The notes under the pieces were generated by a model, which searched no databases, had not been told where the DNA came from, and saw only the letters and a program-made list of their open reading frames with translations. This document shows positions 11,866 to 23,903 of a stretch of DNA of 64,000 nucleotides, piece after piece. A program made the position numbers and the translations under genes. The DNA comes from Tetrastigma voinierianum (taxonomy: Eukaryota; Streptophyta; Magnoliopsida; Vitales; Vitaceae), in assembly GCA_016808115.1 (NCBI GenBank), contig JAEQBH010005276.1, positions 268,607 through 332,606 of the forward strand, given 5' to 3'. The number at the start of each line of letters is the position of its first letter. Within the stretch, counting starts at the first letter, position 1.

Positions 11866-11890
11866 AACGCCTAAACCTAGGCTCGGGATA
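11866..11890 (-). promoter_or_regulatory. Primer-binding site of the Tekay element, degraded
   Basis: The - strand contains GAGCCTAGGTTTAGG just inside the 5' LTR. The other Tekay element (59531) has TGGTATAAGAGCCTAGGTTT at the same place. That form matches the initiator-Met tRNA primer site, and here its 5' half is mutated. Confidence 0.55.
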
Positions 11891-11904
11891 TTCACTACAA
11901 ACCG

Positions 11905-14900
11905 TGACGCCCCAACTCTGATAGGATGTCGGCGTAGGGTCACTCTTTTTTTTTTTTTTAAACTTATAACCTTTACACTTACATATTCATATAATGTTAA
12001 ATAATTAACTTGTATTACATTCTCAGAGCAAATGGACATAAAATATAAATACAAGCTCCAAATATGGAAATGTTCAACATCTACAATATTTGTTATCAGT
12101 TACAAAATTTCATTAAAAAAATGCACCTAAAGGTCTTCCAATGGGCACCAATTGTCGGTGGCCTTGACCGCCGATGTGGATTGTCCCATCCTCCGTTTCC
12201 TCTTCGTACCTAAGTACACGGATTGAACACCCGTGCTGCTTTACGCTTAGTGGGAATATGACTTCTATTGTTAGTCACTACTTTTATACAAATGCATATG
12301 ACACATATAACATTACCGATTCTTATCATTTCGCATATATATATCCTTTTCATAACCAATGTCATTTCTTATCATCTTCTATATACTTTTCATGTCATCA
12401 TGTACTTTACTTCTTGTTCTTGTAACTCGTATATTCATCATCACATATAAAGGCTAAGGCTTCATATTCTTCATATTCTACATTTCCTTTGCATATACCC
12501 GCCATTTCTTTTATGTTTCATGTCCGCATAAACCTAGAAGCGGATGTGAAACCATGAGGGCCTCAAGGTGCTTCGCGACATTGTGTGAGACAATGTACTA
12601 TGTCTGCAATATGATACCCAAGGTATCATCACCGCATGAGACAATGACCATCCATGAGTGCCCTAATATGATACCCGGGCAGTATCATCATCAAAGGAGA
12701 CATGACCATCCATGAGTAATTCCTGCACATGATACCCGAAGGTACTTCATCACCGTGATGAGACAAGACCATTCATGAGTGCCCGCAATATGATACCCGA
12801 AGGTATCATCACTGTATGAGACAGTGACCATTCATGAGTGCCCGGAGGCGCTGTGCACCTGATCCAAACGGGATCTATGTCATCGACCCAAACGTGGCCG
12901 GAATATCTGTATATGTATGCTGCAGCAACTGTTTTTCCCTAATAGGCATGCCCATCTATCCTCTACCAAAGTTCTATGCATAAATCAATGTATTTTCCTG
13001 CTTAGTATATATCTCATATTCGAATAATTATTGTCATTCCCAGATTCATATGGGATATATATATATATATATATACAATCATATTTTCATATTCATTATA
13101 TGCATAAATAACTATGCTTACCATGTATGCTTATGAGTTATTTATGAATTCATACAGCATTCCTCAATACAAATAACTAAGTGGTTGCACCTGGTACTCG
13201 CCTACTGTTTTCCCGGTAGTTTTCAACTAAAATGAGTTCCAATCTTATCAAGCTGTCTATTGATAAATTCTTGACTCAATGTGGGCTTTCCATAGAGTCC
13301 AAAGCAACACTCGAATCGGAGTTCAGACGAAGAAGCAGACCTTCCGGCTGAGGTCATACGCAGCCGCCTTGACGAGTCAAATTCGAATCGACGAGCTGAG
13401 CTGTCATGGACGAGCCTGCCTCTAACACCCGGTCTGACATCTACCATCCTCCCAGGCATATGAATGTATTCTTTGACTCAATGGGCTTCCATAGAGTCCA
13501 AGAACACTCGAATTGAGTTCAAACGAAGGAGATATGACCTTCCAAAGTTGAAGGTCATGCGCAAATAACCTTGACGAGTCGACGAGTCAGACCGGGGCGA
13601 CGAGCACTATTCGACGAGCACCGCTTCGACGAGCAACGCTTGACGAAGCACCGTTTGACGAGTACTGTTTGACGAGCATTATTTGACTAGTACTGTTTGA
13701 CGAGTATTGTTTGACGAAAGATCGCTTGACTAGTAATCATTGACGAAAGTACCGCTTTGACTAGTACCGCTTGACGAGTACCGCTTTGACTAGTAAATCG
13801 CTTGACGAAAAATTACCTGACGAGTATCGCTTTGACTAGTACCGCTTGGACGAAAATTATTTGACGAAAATCGTGCTTGACGCAGTACTGTTTGACGAGT
13901 ACCGCTTGACAACCACCGCTTGACGACCGTTGACTTTACCCGCTTGACGACCTCTCCTCGCTTGACGACCCCGTTTGACGGACCCCGCTTGACGACCCTC
14001 ACCCATTTGTCCTGCCTCGCAGTAAAAGACCATAACTTGGCTCCGCTGTGAGTCCGAATTGAAAATTCGAAAATGCTAACATCGCCCATTGATGTCAATT
14101 TCACAGAAGCGACTTACGCCAAATTCTCCTTATTTCGACCCAAACCCGTTCTAAGATCCAGCTACTGCATATGGTCGCATAATAGGGCATTTTCCTCGGT
14201 TCAACTTGCAACTGCACTTTCTCAAACACATATTTAGGAGCCTTAGCTCTTCTTAACTCAAATCTCTACAAGAAATGAGTTTAGGAGTTCCCAAACCCAA
14301 ACCATACACAAGATAGAGGGTTCTAAAACATGTATCCATACTGTCTAGACCAAAACTAGACTTCCATACAACCCAAGACATGTGTCCGTACACACCTAGT
14401 TTACATACACATATTCATGGTTCCATACTTTTCTATACCAAATCATAGTTCCATACAAACCGAAGACATGTATCCGTATTACTACCTAGTTTCTATATAC
14501 ACATATTCATGGTTCCATACTTTTCTATACTAAATCATAGTTCCATACAACCCAAATCGTATCCATACCCATACTCAAATTTAGTAATTCCATACATGTG
14601 ATCTTCTTCTTCTTCTTCTTCTTCTTCCTTTCTTATCCGTATTTGCTCTCCCTTTCTCCAAGACCAAATGAGATATTTATTTTGGTCTTAATCCTTATTT
14701 GATCTTTATCCCCTTTTATTTCACTTTGGTCCTCCAACTCTTCTAATATTTACAAATCACTTATAATATTTCTTACAATAGCCTCTAATCTTCTTTTATT
14801 ATTTGTAATTTAACTTATGCATATTCCTACTTTTGTTTTTATCTTTATTTTATTCCGAATAAATATACCTTTACGTTTATTATACCCAAAACATTTTATA

Positions 14901-14915
14901 AAACTGTTAGGGTAT
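11905..14915 (-). repeat. 5' LTR of the Tekay element (right copy)
   Basis: Second copy of the ~3-kb LTR. It carries the same internal blocks in the same order as 4278-7329: T-run, 61-bp palindromic repeats (12600-12845), short (AT)n, the 95-bp duplication, the TTGACGAG minisatellite (13572-13995) and the CTT tract (14603-14627). The outer 16 or so bases present in the left copy are missing here. Differences between copies are substitutions plus many 1-6-bp indels. Confidence 0.9.
13572..13995. repeat. TTGACGAG minisatellite, second LTR copy
   Basis: Counterpart of 5982-6400. Units of 14-18 bp (cTTGACGAGtACCG / TTGACTAGtACCG), ending in CGCTTGACGACC units just before TCACCCATTTGTCCTG, as in the left LTR. 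Confidence 0.85.
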
Positions 14916-15783
14916 CTTCCCTTTGGTGGTCCTATTCTTTTTTATCGTCAATACTTAGTGGTCGACCCACAATCCTCTTCTCGCGCGGCCTGTCGACAAG
15001 TACTTCCTGCCTTTGGACCGGGTACGGGTAGGGCAGAACTGGAACCCCTGCTAGTGGACGTCAAGGGAATAGATGAGGCCCGTAACGCTTGTTCCCGGCT
15101 CAATGCTTCAGCCTCTGGATCCCCGGGTGATGGCGCATGGCCCGCGAGCAAATCTAGCATATTAATGGTAACGAAGTGTTCTCCGCCCACAATCTCTGAT
15201 GGCAGCGAGCGAGGAATAATCGGGAGACTGTAGGGAGCGAGGCTCTGTCGCACGTCAGCAAGGTTCTTCAAAGTCAAAAGAACCTCACAATGGCGCTCCG
15301 GGGCCAGAATCTCCAATAGTCTCACATCTTCCTGGCCACTCGCCTTCTCTACCCACCGCACCAACCTGCCTCTCCAGTTTTTCCCTGCACTAGTAAACAA
15401 CAATCAGTCACGCGTAAAGTCACAAATGCTCATTCATGAATCTAAGTTTATCCTACTTCCTAGTACCTACACACACCTGGAAAGTATTGCGACCGGTTAA
15501 TGTTAAACGGTAGGTCAGGAGAGCCTGGGGTCTCATCCCAAGGCCCCCTTACTAGAATAACCCCATTCGCCTTTGTTTTAGGAGAATTAGGGAGCCCATT
15601 CACAAACTGCAATTGGGAGTCCAGTATCGAGAAGGATAACCGGCCCCCTCTCCTTAATATCAGGGGGTAGGTGAAGCAAATCTCAACCAATGAAAGGTCA
15701 AGCTGGCATAAGAAGTTCAGAACACTGCACCCGATGAGAATACGGATTACATTGGGATGAACATACGCGCGCCGTAAATGCAA
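14916..15783 (-). pseudogene. Tat antisense ORF, N-terminal part with a 92-bp intron
   Basis: Read on the - strand. A 107-residue frame (15783-15460) includes YVHPNVIRILIGCSVLN, QLDLSLVEICFTY, LQFVNGLPNSPKTKANGV and LVRGPWDETPGSPDLPF, which I recognise from antisense accessory ORFs of plant Tat elements. It ends at a splice donor (CAG|GTGTGTG) at 15476. The acceptor (GTGCAG|GG) is at 15385. Joining across these keeps the frame and continues into the 14948-15403 frame (WRGRLVRWVEKAS, LLEILAPERHCEVLLT, YSLPIIPRSLPSEIVGGEHFV). The element was then cut by the Tekay insertion, and the C-terminal coiled coil resumes at 4277. Function unknown. A frame change near 15784 hides the true N-terminus. Confidence 0.75.
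15385..15476 (-). other. Intron in the Tat antisense gene
   Basis: On the - strand the intron starts GTGTGTGTAGG and ends TTTACTAGTGCAG, 92 bp. Removing it joins codons as ...TTTCCAG|GGAAAAAC... in the same reading frame. Both exons belong to one recognisable protein family. Confidence 0.75.
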
Positions 15784-16400
15784 AACCGCTTAACAAGGAC
15801 GTGGCACTGGAAACGAAGCTCTACGTTAGTGCTGCCTTGCAAAAACACGCATCAGGTTCCCACCCAAAGTGGAGTCATCCGCTCGGCCCATTAACTTCAA
15901 GTCAATGTCCTCGGGATTTCGTGAATAGGATCTCACCTTCCATTGTCAAGGACGTGACGATATGACTTGTAGAATGCGCCCTCCCATGTGCCCTCGTCTC
16001 GCAATTCGCCCGACTGTGGAAGTTCCTTCCTCACCTCTCGTCATTCTACAAATAGATCAGAGAGAGGGAAGAGAGCGAATATCAGCCCCAAGTCGTACAC
16101 CAAATGGGTAGAAAGGCAAAACTACTAAACTTGGGCGAAAACAGCCTGGGTCTAATAAGCCCTAGACCTACCCTCACCTCAGGACTTTCCACGGTTGGAA
16201 GAAGGCCGATGAAGAAGATTCAATACATTAGCCAGGGAAATAATGTTTACCTATAAACTGAGAACTAAGTAGGCACTTGAAAGAGCGGTTCACAACCAAA
16301 AGCAAAGTCGCAACAGTGTATACGCAGAAGGTGTCGAACTGTTGAAGGGAATGCTAACTCAAGGATGATAGGAAAGGGAAAAGGAAAAATCTAATAAAGA
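15784..16400 (-). other. Putative 5' leader of the Tat antisense gene
   Basis: No open frame of note. On the - strand it lies between a TATA-like site near 16410 and the antisense coding start. A possible splice donor (TTATAG|GTAAAC) occurs near 16254-16245. I infer a leader with an intron, not proven. Confidence 0.4.
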
Positions 16401-16402
16401 TC

Positions 16403-16413
16403 CCCTATATACC
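16403..16413 (-). promoter_or_regulatory. TATA-like box for the Tat antisense gene
   Basis: The - strand reads GGTATATAGGG, followed by a pyrimidine-rich leader. It lies 620 bp upstream of the antisense coding region and faces it. Candidate core promoter, judged by sequence and position only. Confidence 0.45.
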
Positions 16414-16827
16414 AACCGCTTAGGACCTACGAGCGCATTAAATGCGACGCCCGTCCATCACCCCTCTAGTCATTTCATTTCTTGACGACGCTCCGACTCC
16501 TAGGGCACAATTGGGGAATACGGGCCAGGATAGTGGGCCCTTCTTTTGTCCGAACCCGTTGGGCCCAAATCCTAAGACATTCCATTAGCTGGGATCATTA
16601 GACATCCCAGCCGATGGCCAGTGGATTAGTCCTTGCCCCGAAACAAAAAGTAAAAGGCAAGACTATCGAGGTAGAACAAAAGTACATAAATGTCAACGAA
16701 GTATCATTTTATTAATTACGCCGAACGTCACTCATCATTACATTCAAGCCTTTACAGTTAGGGAACCATATTAAAACAGTTACATAATTTGCCTAAATCA
16801 AATGCTGAGCGAAGGCCGCATGCTAAT
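16414..16827. other. Non-coding Tat-associated DNA
   Basis: Contains GCATTAAATGCGACGCCCGTC, a motif type I associate with Tat LTR/flanking DNA, and GGGCCC-rich sequence. No coding frames with known motifs. The boundary of the Tat 3' LTR could not be located. Confidence 0.35.
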
Positions 16828-17000
16828 AAGAAGAAGAAGGAGAGAAGAAGAAGCAAGAGAGAAGTTAAGAAAAGCAAAGAGCTTAAGAAGAAGAAGCAGT
16901 AGAGAAGAAGAAGAAGCACTAGCGAAGAAGAAGAAGAAGAAGCAGTAGAGAGGAAGAAGAAGCAGTAGAGAAGAAGAAGAAGTAGAAGCGGAGCCCAAAG
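16828..17000. repeat. (GAA)n / AGAAGAAGC compound microsatellite
   Basis: Long purine-only strand of GAAGAAGAAG blocks broken by CAGTAGAG and GCACTAGCG interruptions, roughly 170 bp. Leucine- or serine-rich frames on the opposite strand are translation artefacts of this tract. Confidence 0.9.
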
Positions 17001-19204
17001 AAGAAGCAGTAGCAACTGCGCTACTAAGAGCAAAGAAAGATGGAAAGGGGGCCCAAGGAGGGGGAGATGAAATCAAAAAAACCCCCCTCATCCGGCAAGG
17101 GGTGTCCTCAGATGCAGAGGATTCCATTCAACACTCCTGAACCTCCAGAAAGCATACCAGAGCATGAACACTCCATTCCGACTCCGCTCAAACCATTCGA
17201 TCTTCGATCTAACTCATGCTAGGAAAGCATGATCAAGTCAACGATCAGCCTTCATCCAGTAACCCACCAAATCTGGTTCACATCAATGATTAGTTATCCT
17301 TTTATGAGGAGCGTGGATAATCGGTGGCACTACAGACCCCGTCATCATCCAACCTTTTATAGCAACCTCCAGCCCCGGGGCCATCCCAAGTGACTACGTG
17401 GCATCTAATGCATTTTCAAAAAAGTTAGAAAATTCACATTGAAATTCAACAGCATTGATTGCCTACTATTCCCCATGATATGACGGTCAAGCATGTCCTC
17501 TTTTTCCAAATGCCAGTGGATGATGTACCTCCCGCCAGGAAAGCTGTGGGGCACAGGGCGCCGTCGAATCTGCACTCTAGCCAGCAGACCTTTGACTAGA
17601 GGTCATGGTCAGCTACCATCCTCAAGTCTCGGCCCGCTAGCCTACTTACGAGCCCAGATCCAGATACCCTTCTATAGCCGAAGAAGGGGTTGGCATTCCC
17701 CGGATGCCATTTCCCGGAGAGACTTTATCTAACAAAGGTTGATGAATAGGCTCCCCTGGAGAGAGAGTGCACCATCCCATGCCTTGCCATGAATTCAAGA
17801 TGGACAAACCCCTTCGGGGTCCTACATTCGGGAAATGCGTCCACTTAAAGGAAATAGTCCTCATACACGAAATATGCACCCCACTCTCTCTCCTGTCTTC
17901 CATCTAAAAGGAAGAATTAGTCTTCGTCCGCGATATAGGTGCCACCTTCTCCTTCCGATTTGGGAGGAAATCATCCACTTACCACGAAGACTGGATCCCC
18001 TTCCTCCCTGATAAAAGGGAGCCACGACACGAAATAAGGTATGTGACGAAAAGCTCAAAACTCCCAATCTTTGGAAGAAGACAGAGATTCAACTGAAAGG
18101 CCGAAGAGGTGACGGCGAGACCTCCCCACGCTTCTTAGTTATCTGCTTGCGTTACATGGGATCGATGATGTTCCGACGTCCAAGAACTTTAAAAATTCTA
18201 GAGACTACAAAGTTGAGAACTTAGGCATCGTTCCAGAGACTGTTGCTCCAGATCACCGAGTTTCTCCTATTCCAGAGGTTCTAGTAGACCATTTCTATTT
18301 TTTGCTAGGACTCCTCACATTCTCCTTGCAACATGGAACCTCCAAGTCAGAAACCCACTGTCCTGGCCCCATGGATTGTTTAATCGAAAGCTTGTGCCAA
18401 ATGTGGAAGTGAAAGGACATGTAACCAAGGCATGCATGACACTCTCACTTCCATATTGCAAAGAGGACATAAGTGGTCCGGAGTGACAATTTTGGATGCC
18501 AACCGTTCCTTTGTAGGGAGGAACTCCATGCAGGCCCTCTAAAGGAAATTTTTAACTTTTGGCAGCACACTTAAAGCCCAAAGTCTCTTCCAAGTTGTTA
18601 CATCCAGGCTATTTCTAGGACCACCAAGGGATGACCGAAGCATATGATATCCACTCCTCACCGTAAGAGCCTTTGTGTTCCCTTACCTACTGCCACTGTC
18701 TTCCAGGGGTTGAGGCTGAGTGGGATCTATTTAATACATGCTCTATCTCAAGTAATAACAGGTCCACCAAAATATCTTCTTCCCCAAACATCCTATTTAA
18801 TTTAGAATCAAAATAAATATATCTAAAAATAAAAATATTAAGCTTAGACTTACCAACCACCAATAAAGGTTCGCTTTTCTGTATTTCATTAAATTACTCA
18901 TTTTGTAATTCATATAAAAGTGTCAAATATGTTTGTAATTCAATAAATTTTTTAACTCAACACGGTCTTTCCCAACCTAACTCGATTAACCCCACCAACA
19001 TAAAATAGAAAACCACGGTGTGATAAAAAAAGAAAGAAGATTTTTAACTTCTATTAACTTTGCATTACATAGTTTGAATATGGGATATTTCCGGTTTCAC
19101 CCCTTTACCACTCCCGTCAACCAACTCTATTTTAAGGGGTATGAGAAACTTGAATCTGAACCAGAAGCAGTGGCAAAGGGCACATCACCTGGAGGGGAAA
19201 GAAA
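17001..19204. other. Unassigned non-coding DNA upstream of the UGT pseudogene
   Basis: No frame with recognisable domains on either strand. 17.0-18.2 kb is GC-rich with CTCTC and GGGAGG runs and may be an undetermined LTR. 18.7-19.0 kb becomes AT-rich, as expected of a gene-proximal promoter. The last 100 bases lead into the UGT start codon with AAAATGAGT. I see no convincing TATA box. Confidence 0.35.
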
Positions 19205-19725
19205 ATGAGTCACAGACATGTTCTTGCCGTGCCCTTCCCTCAGAATGGCCATATTCTACCTCTAATGCAATTGTCTCTATGCTTGGTTGAACAAGGTATC
19301 AGATTCACCTTTGTGAACACCGAGTTCAATCACAAGCCGATGATCATGAATGGATGCAAACACAAGGATCGACTTCGTCTGGTTTCCATCCCCGACGGGA
19401 TCGATTCCGATGGGGACAGAAAACATCCGGGGAAGTTACGGAAGCAATATATGGAACCATCGCCAGGAATCTGGAGAACCTCATAGAAGAGATCAATGGT
19501 GGTGGTGGTGGTGATGATGATGAGATAATTACTTGTGTTGTTGCTGATGCGGTTATGGTAAGCGCCCTGGAAATTGCAGCCAAGAAGGGAATACGGGCAT
19601 TGTTTTCAATGCCACACCAGCCACTGTAATGACTTTCAGTATAACATCTCGGACTGATCAAATGATGAATCATTCCTATAATGGATGGGTGAGACTTTCC
19701 CTGAAGGTGTTGTTCTGTTAGCCAA

Positions 19726-19727
<2 letters not shown>

Positions 19728-19772
<45 letters not shown>
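19728..19772. repeat. (AT)n microsatellite at the first UGT break
   Basis: About 22 TA units, located where homology to the glycosyltransferase ends. Confidence 0.95.
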
Positions 19773-19775
<3 letters not shown>

Positions 19776-20172
19776 AGAGAGTAATAAACACAATTGAAAG
19801 TGGAATCAAGAAAATCTTAGGTAACTTCAGCCATGGACAATGTATTGAAAACCCGAAATTTTAAGAGCTTCCAATGTCTCCTTGTAATGATCCGAAATTT
19901 TTTCTTTTACGGCCATCACAAAATTACTCCAATTGGTTTTTGGTAATTTTTAGAGAAATTGGTTTAAAAGGGCTAAATTCAAAAGTTATTTGTAAAACTA
20001 ACATCTTGCAAAAGTAATCTTGAAAATACTATGTTTCGAAACAAAAATATTCCTTATAACTAGATCCTGATAAGCATTTTGTTCCATTCCACATGTTACA
20101 ACTAAATTTCTAGGGGCAATTTTTTGTCCAAAAGGCGCTATACATCTTTAGATCTAAAGGAAATGGTTAGCG
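19773..20172. other. MITE-like DNA left of the copia element
   Basis: No coding content. The segment around 19950-20035 (GAAATTGGTTTAAAAGGG, AAAAGTTATTTGTAAAACTAAC, then a GAAAATA end) closely resembles 24570-24655 in the same orientation. The two look like copies of one short non-autonomous element end. Confidence 0.4.
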
Positions 20173-20580
20173 TGTTGTATTTAATTTTATGATTATATTA
20201 ATCAATTATTAAGATTTGTTTATTGATTATTAAATAATATCAATTATGTATTAGTATTATATTATGTAACTGATATAGCACTTGACCAATTAATACGTAA
20301 CTGACATATTGATAATCTATGATGGGCTGGACTATCCATGAATACCTATTTATAAGAGGTCCTTAATCTCATCTGATATGAGCATCTCTGACTTCCCCAT
20401 TTAGTAGAGATTAGGTTTTCATTCGCATTACCGATAGAGAGGCGCCATCTCCTCTCTCTCTTCTCTGGCCACAAAGAAATACTGAGAAACTATGGATCCT
20501 ACTTTGGTGTCACAGTACATGGTTTGAGTCCCACTCGATATGTGTATGAACATGCTATATTGCGTATCTACAAGTTTTTT
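20173..20580 (+). repeat. 5' LTR of the copia element
   Basis: About 408 bp, starts TGTTGTATTTAATTTTATG and ends near GCGTATCTACAAGTTTT. Preceded by GGTTAGCG. No clean 5-bp target duplication was found beside the right LTR. Confidence 0.8.
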
Positions 20581-21580
20581 CAACAATCATTGCATCGTAG
20601 CCAAATCAGACTACTAATTATGGTCAAGCCATCCGTGTTGAACCCTAATAATTTGTGTTGACACTTACTTGTTTTCGTGAAATTCTTAATTTAGGCTTTA
20701 ATCACATAGCCCTATTATACACCTGAATCAAAAGGTTTGAGATTATATCAGTTCAGATTTACAACCTCATTTTCACAAACGCTTAAAATAAAATAAAATT
20801 AAAAAAAAAAAAAAAAGAGGTCCAAACCTCATCAGTGGACATGGCCGAAACCCTCGTTGTTTTCCTTCGATCTACACATTCGGGGTGGGATATTTCTCGT
20901 AAATTTAAACCTTAAATCATATCAGTCGAAATGGTGGAGAAATGAGGAGTCTAAACCGGCAAGGGAGATGAAATCGATTTAGTTGTCAGACTCTCTCTGG
21001 CTTCAGCCCAAATAAATATTTTTTTGGTTAAATTGATGTATTTTGTGGATTATGCAATTGTATATTGATTAAGTACCAAGAACTATGATATTATTCGCAT
21101 AATTATGATCTTGCCTATCGTGAGCATAATCATGCAAAAACATTGTAGAAATTAAATAATTTAAATTCTTTAGAATTTTAATTCGAATTCATATGAATGT
21201 TTGCACTAAAATAATTATAATCTTAAATACCGTATGTTGTTATTAAGTGTAATTGCTATTAATGTAAAGGTACTATTTGTTCAAACTTATGTCAAATTAT
21301 GTTTCGAAAATTCTATCTAGAGTTAGAATTTTGGTGACATGAGATCATGTACATTGTATACTTATATTTCCTTTATTGGTGATTCGTGACCCTTGTGGCA
21401 GGATCATGATAAATAAGAGTCCGCTTAATGTGCATGTTCGGGTCAGACGTAAGGAATCATTTATTTGTGACCGTACGGTAATATTATGTTACATGCATAT
21501 TAAATATGTTTCCCACTGGGTGTGCCTCATCGCTTCTGCGTAATCGACTTCACAAACTCAATTTTAATTCACCATGAGGA
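20581..21580 (+). other. Non-coding internal part of the copia element
   Basis: One kilobase where gag, protease and integrase would be expected. It is AT-rich with no recognisable motif, apart from a short A-run at 20795-20815. The domain loss appears to be by deletion and decay. Confidence 0.45.
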
Positions 21581-22200
21581 TTGAAAGAGTCTCATAATAG
21601 TGTTTGGGATCTAGTGGAGTTACCAAAAGGTCAGAACCAGGGTATAAATGGGTCTTTACATCAAGCTGAAGTTCGGGATGTTGGGTACGAGAGATACAAA
21701 GCCGATTGTGGCGAAAGTTATAGTCAAAGAGAGGGTATTGATTATAAGGAGACCTTTCTCACCCGCTTCTACTAAGGACTCCTTTTCAGTCATATATGGT
21801 TGCTCACTTTAATTTAGAACTTCAATTAAATGGATGTGAAAAACAAATTTTCTTAAATGGAGATTTAACCAAGATGTTTATATTGATTCAACCCTGATGG
21901 TTTTGTTGAAAAAAGGCAGAACGCCTAGTTTGCAACCGAGGGAAGTTCATTTATATCGGAACAGCCCTCAAGGCAATGGATGAAATTTCCACCGGGTGGT
22001 CACTTTGGTTTTAAAGAAAATGTTTCGTATATGCACGACCGAAGATGAGTGGGAGCAACTTCATAGTCCTTGTTTATATGTCGATGATATACTCTTGCTA
22101 GTAGTTGTGTTAAACTTTGAAATGAGACAAACAAAGGAATACTCATTTTGATATGAAAGACCTCGGTGATGCCTCTTTGTCCTAGGCATCTAGGATTCAC
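21581..22200 (+). pseudogene. Copia reverse transcriptase, frameshifted
   Basis: WDLVELPKG opens the domain near 21605, followed by ERYKA and YSQREGIDYKETF (the copia RYKARLVAKGYSQ...FSPV block). Then come a degraded AHFNLEL stretch and the catalytic YVDDILL at 22077-22088. Several stops and frame changes occur between these blocks. The order and motifs are those of Ty1/copia, not gypsy. Confidence 0.85.
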
Positions 22201-22559
22201 CGTGGATAGTCTACAGCATTCTTGGATTGTCTCAAAGAGGATATATTGAAAGTCCTCAACCTATTTAACATGCATTCTGTTCCTCATGTGTCGCACCCAT
22301 CTCCTCAAAGGGTGATAAGCTCTTAAATCTCAATGTCCCGAATGAAAGGAGAAACTGAAATGGAAAAGGTCCCATATGCTCATTCTATACCGATATGCTC
22401 AAGTTTGTACTCATTCCGATATTGCTTTGCTTGTTAATGCTTTAGGAGATACTTGAGTAATCCAGTTTGAACTCATTGAAAGCCGTGAAAGGTCGAGAAA
22501 TGGTAAGGTACCAAGGACTATATGTTGACCTATAAAAGGTCTGATCAACTTGAGGTCAT

Positions 22560-22990
22560 CAAGATTCTGATTCTCGATTGTGCTGCCTAGATGACGTAAA
22601 ATCTACTTTTGGTTTCATTTTATGATGGCGAGTGAGTTGTTTCGAAAGTGTTAAACAAACACCTTACAAATTACCTCAACTATGGAAGCAGAGGTATGCT
22701 CGCTTGTTACGAGGCTACTTGTCAAGCCATGTGGCTAAAGAAATCAATTTTGGCTTTCATATTGTCGAGAGCATATCTAAGCCACTTGTTATATATCAGG
22801 ATAATACACCACAGACATTTCTCTCAAAACAATAGAGTAAGTAATTTACCAAAACACTTTGATATAAAATACTGCTTGTCGTGAGAGGAAACGGGAATTT
22901 ACTTGATTGAATATACCAAGCACAGATATATGTTAGCAGACCACAACCAAAGAAGCTTACCTGATAGGAGTTTATCAACGCTTACGTAAC
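22560..22990 (+). pseudogene. Copia RNase H, frameshifted
   Basis: Contains a CYEATCQAMWLKK-like segment (about 22700-22740), then the region of the copia IYCDNxxAxxLSKN motif (22790-22840), HFDIKYC (about 22857) and a TKHRYMLAD-like end (22915-22940). This is the C-terminal order of copia pol. Stops are present. Confidence 0.75.
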
Positions 22991-23250
22991 TCATGGCCAT
23001 GTTTTCGATATTTTTGCAATGAGCCCGACCTACGATTTATTTGCTTTGTAATTGTTTCGAGGTATGTAACAATGACATGTATCATCATACCTCACAAAGA
23101 TTGAGACGCCTTTCACACCTGGTTTCGGTAAACGATATTTCGTTTTATTCACTCACGCAGCTTCTATTCATAATCTCATACGAAATACGGTTCTTATTGA
23201 CGCTAGTATGACATTTTTTCCTATCTGATAAGATATTTTGCAAGTTGAAG

Positions 23251-23366
<116 letters not shown>

Positions 23367-23455
23367 CTTTATTATTTATTGTTATACAGTTTACATAATT
23401 TATATTTTATCATAGTTACAATATCTCTATTCCTAATAATTGACTAATGCTATCC

Positions 23456-23466
23456 AAGTGGGAGAA
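23456..23466 (+). promoter_or_regulatory. Copia polypurine tract
   Basis: CCAAGTGGGAGAA lies directly against the TGTTGTATT start of the 3' LTR. This is the standard copia plus-strand priming site. Confidence 0.85.
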
Positions 23467-23903
23467 TGTTGTATTTTTAATTTATGGATTAGTATTAATC
23501 AATTATTAAGATTTGTTTATTGGATTATTAAATAATATCAATTATGTATTATTATTATATTACGTGAACTGACATAAAGACTTCACCAATTAATACTGTG
23601 ACCGATATTATCGATAGTCTATGATGCAATAGGACTCATCCATGAAAATCTATTTATGAGAGGCCTTACTCTATCCGATATGAGTCTCGACTCCCCATCT
23701 AGTAGAGATTAGGTTTATTTCAAGATAATCGATAGAGAGCAACATTTCCTCTCTCTCTCCTCTCCTCTCTCTCTCTCGCTTCAATAGCGCTCACTTCTCT
23801 GGAGAAACTATGGATCCTACGTATAAGCCGTGTACATGGTTTGAGTCCCACTTTGTTATGTGCATGAACATGCTATATTGGCGTATCTACATAAGTTTTT
23901 TTC
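23467..23903 (+). repeat. 3' LTR of the copia element
   Basis: About 437 bp, homologous to 20173-20580 with numerous substitutions and small indels. A CTCTCTC expansion near 23745-23785 is longer than in the left copy. Confidence 0.8.

Larger units (their letters stand above)
4278..14915 (-). mobile_element. Ty3/gypsy chromovirus (Tekay/Del type) with ~3-kb LTRs, - strand
   Basis: Two direct copies of about 3 kb (4278-7329 and 11905-14915) bracket a 4.6-kb internal region. On the - strand the internal domains run gag, protease, reverse transcriptase, RNase H, integrase, the chromovirus order. The left LTR begins TGACGCCCC and ends GATGTTACA on the + strand, i.e. TGTAAC...CGTCA on the coding strand. 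The right LTR lacks the last 16 or so bases (it stops after GTTAGGGTAT), so no target duplication can be recovered. All ORFs are broken. It sits inside the antisense ORF of an older Tat element. Confidence 0.9.

Noticed and set aside
14817..15233. 138-residue + strand frame
   Set aside because: Opposite the recognisable antisense exon and runs into the Tekay LTR. No motif of its own.
16758..17127. Leucine/serine-rich open frames on the - strand
   Set aside because: They are translations of the (GAA)n tract in two frames, low complexity only.
19344..19793. 149-residue - strand frame opposite the UGT start
   Set aside because: Antisense shadow of the glycosyltransferase plus the (AT)n tract. 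The + strand has the family motifs.
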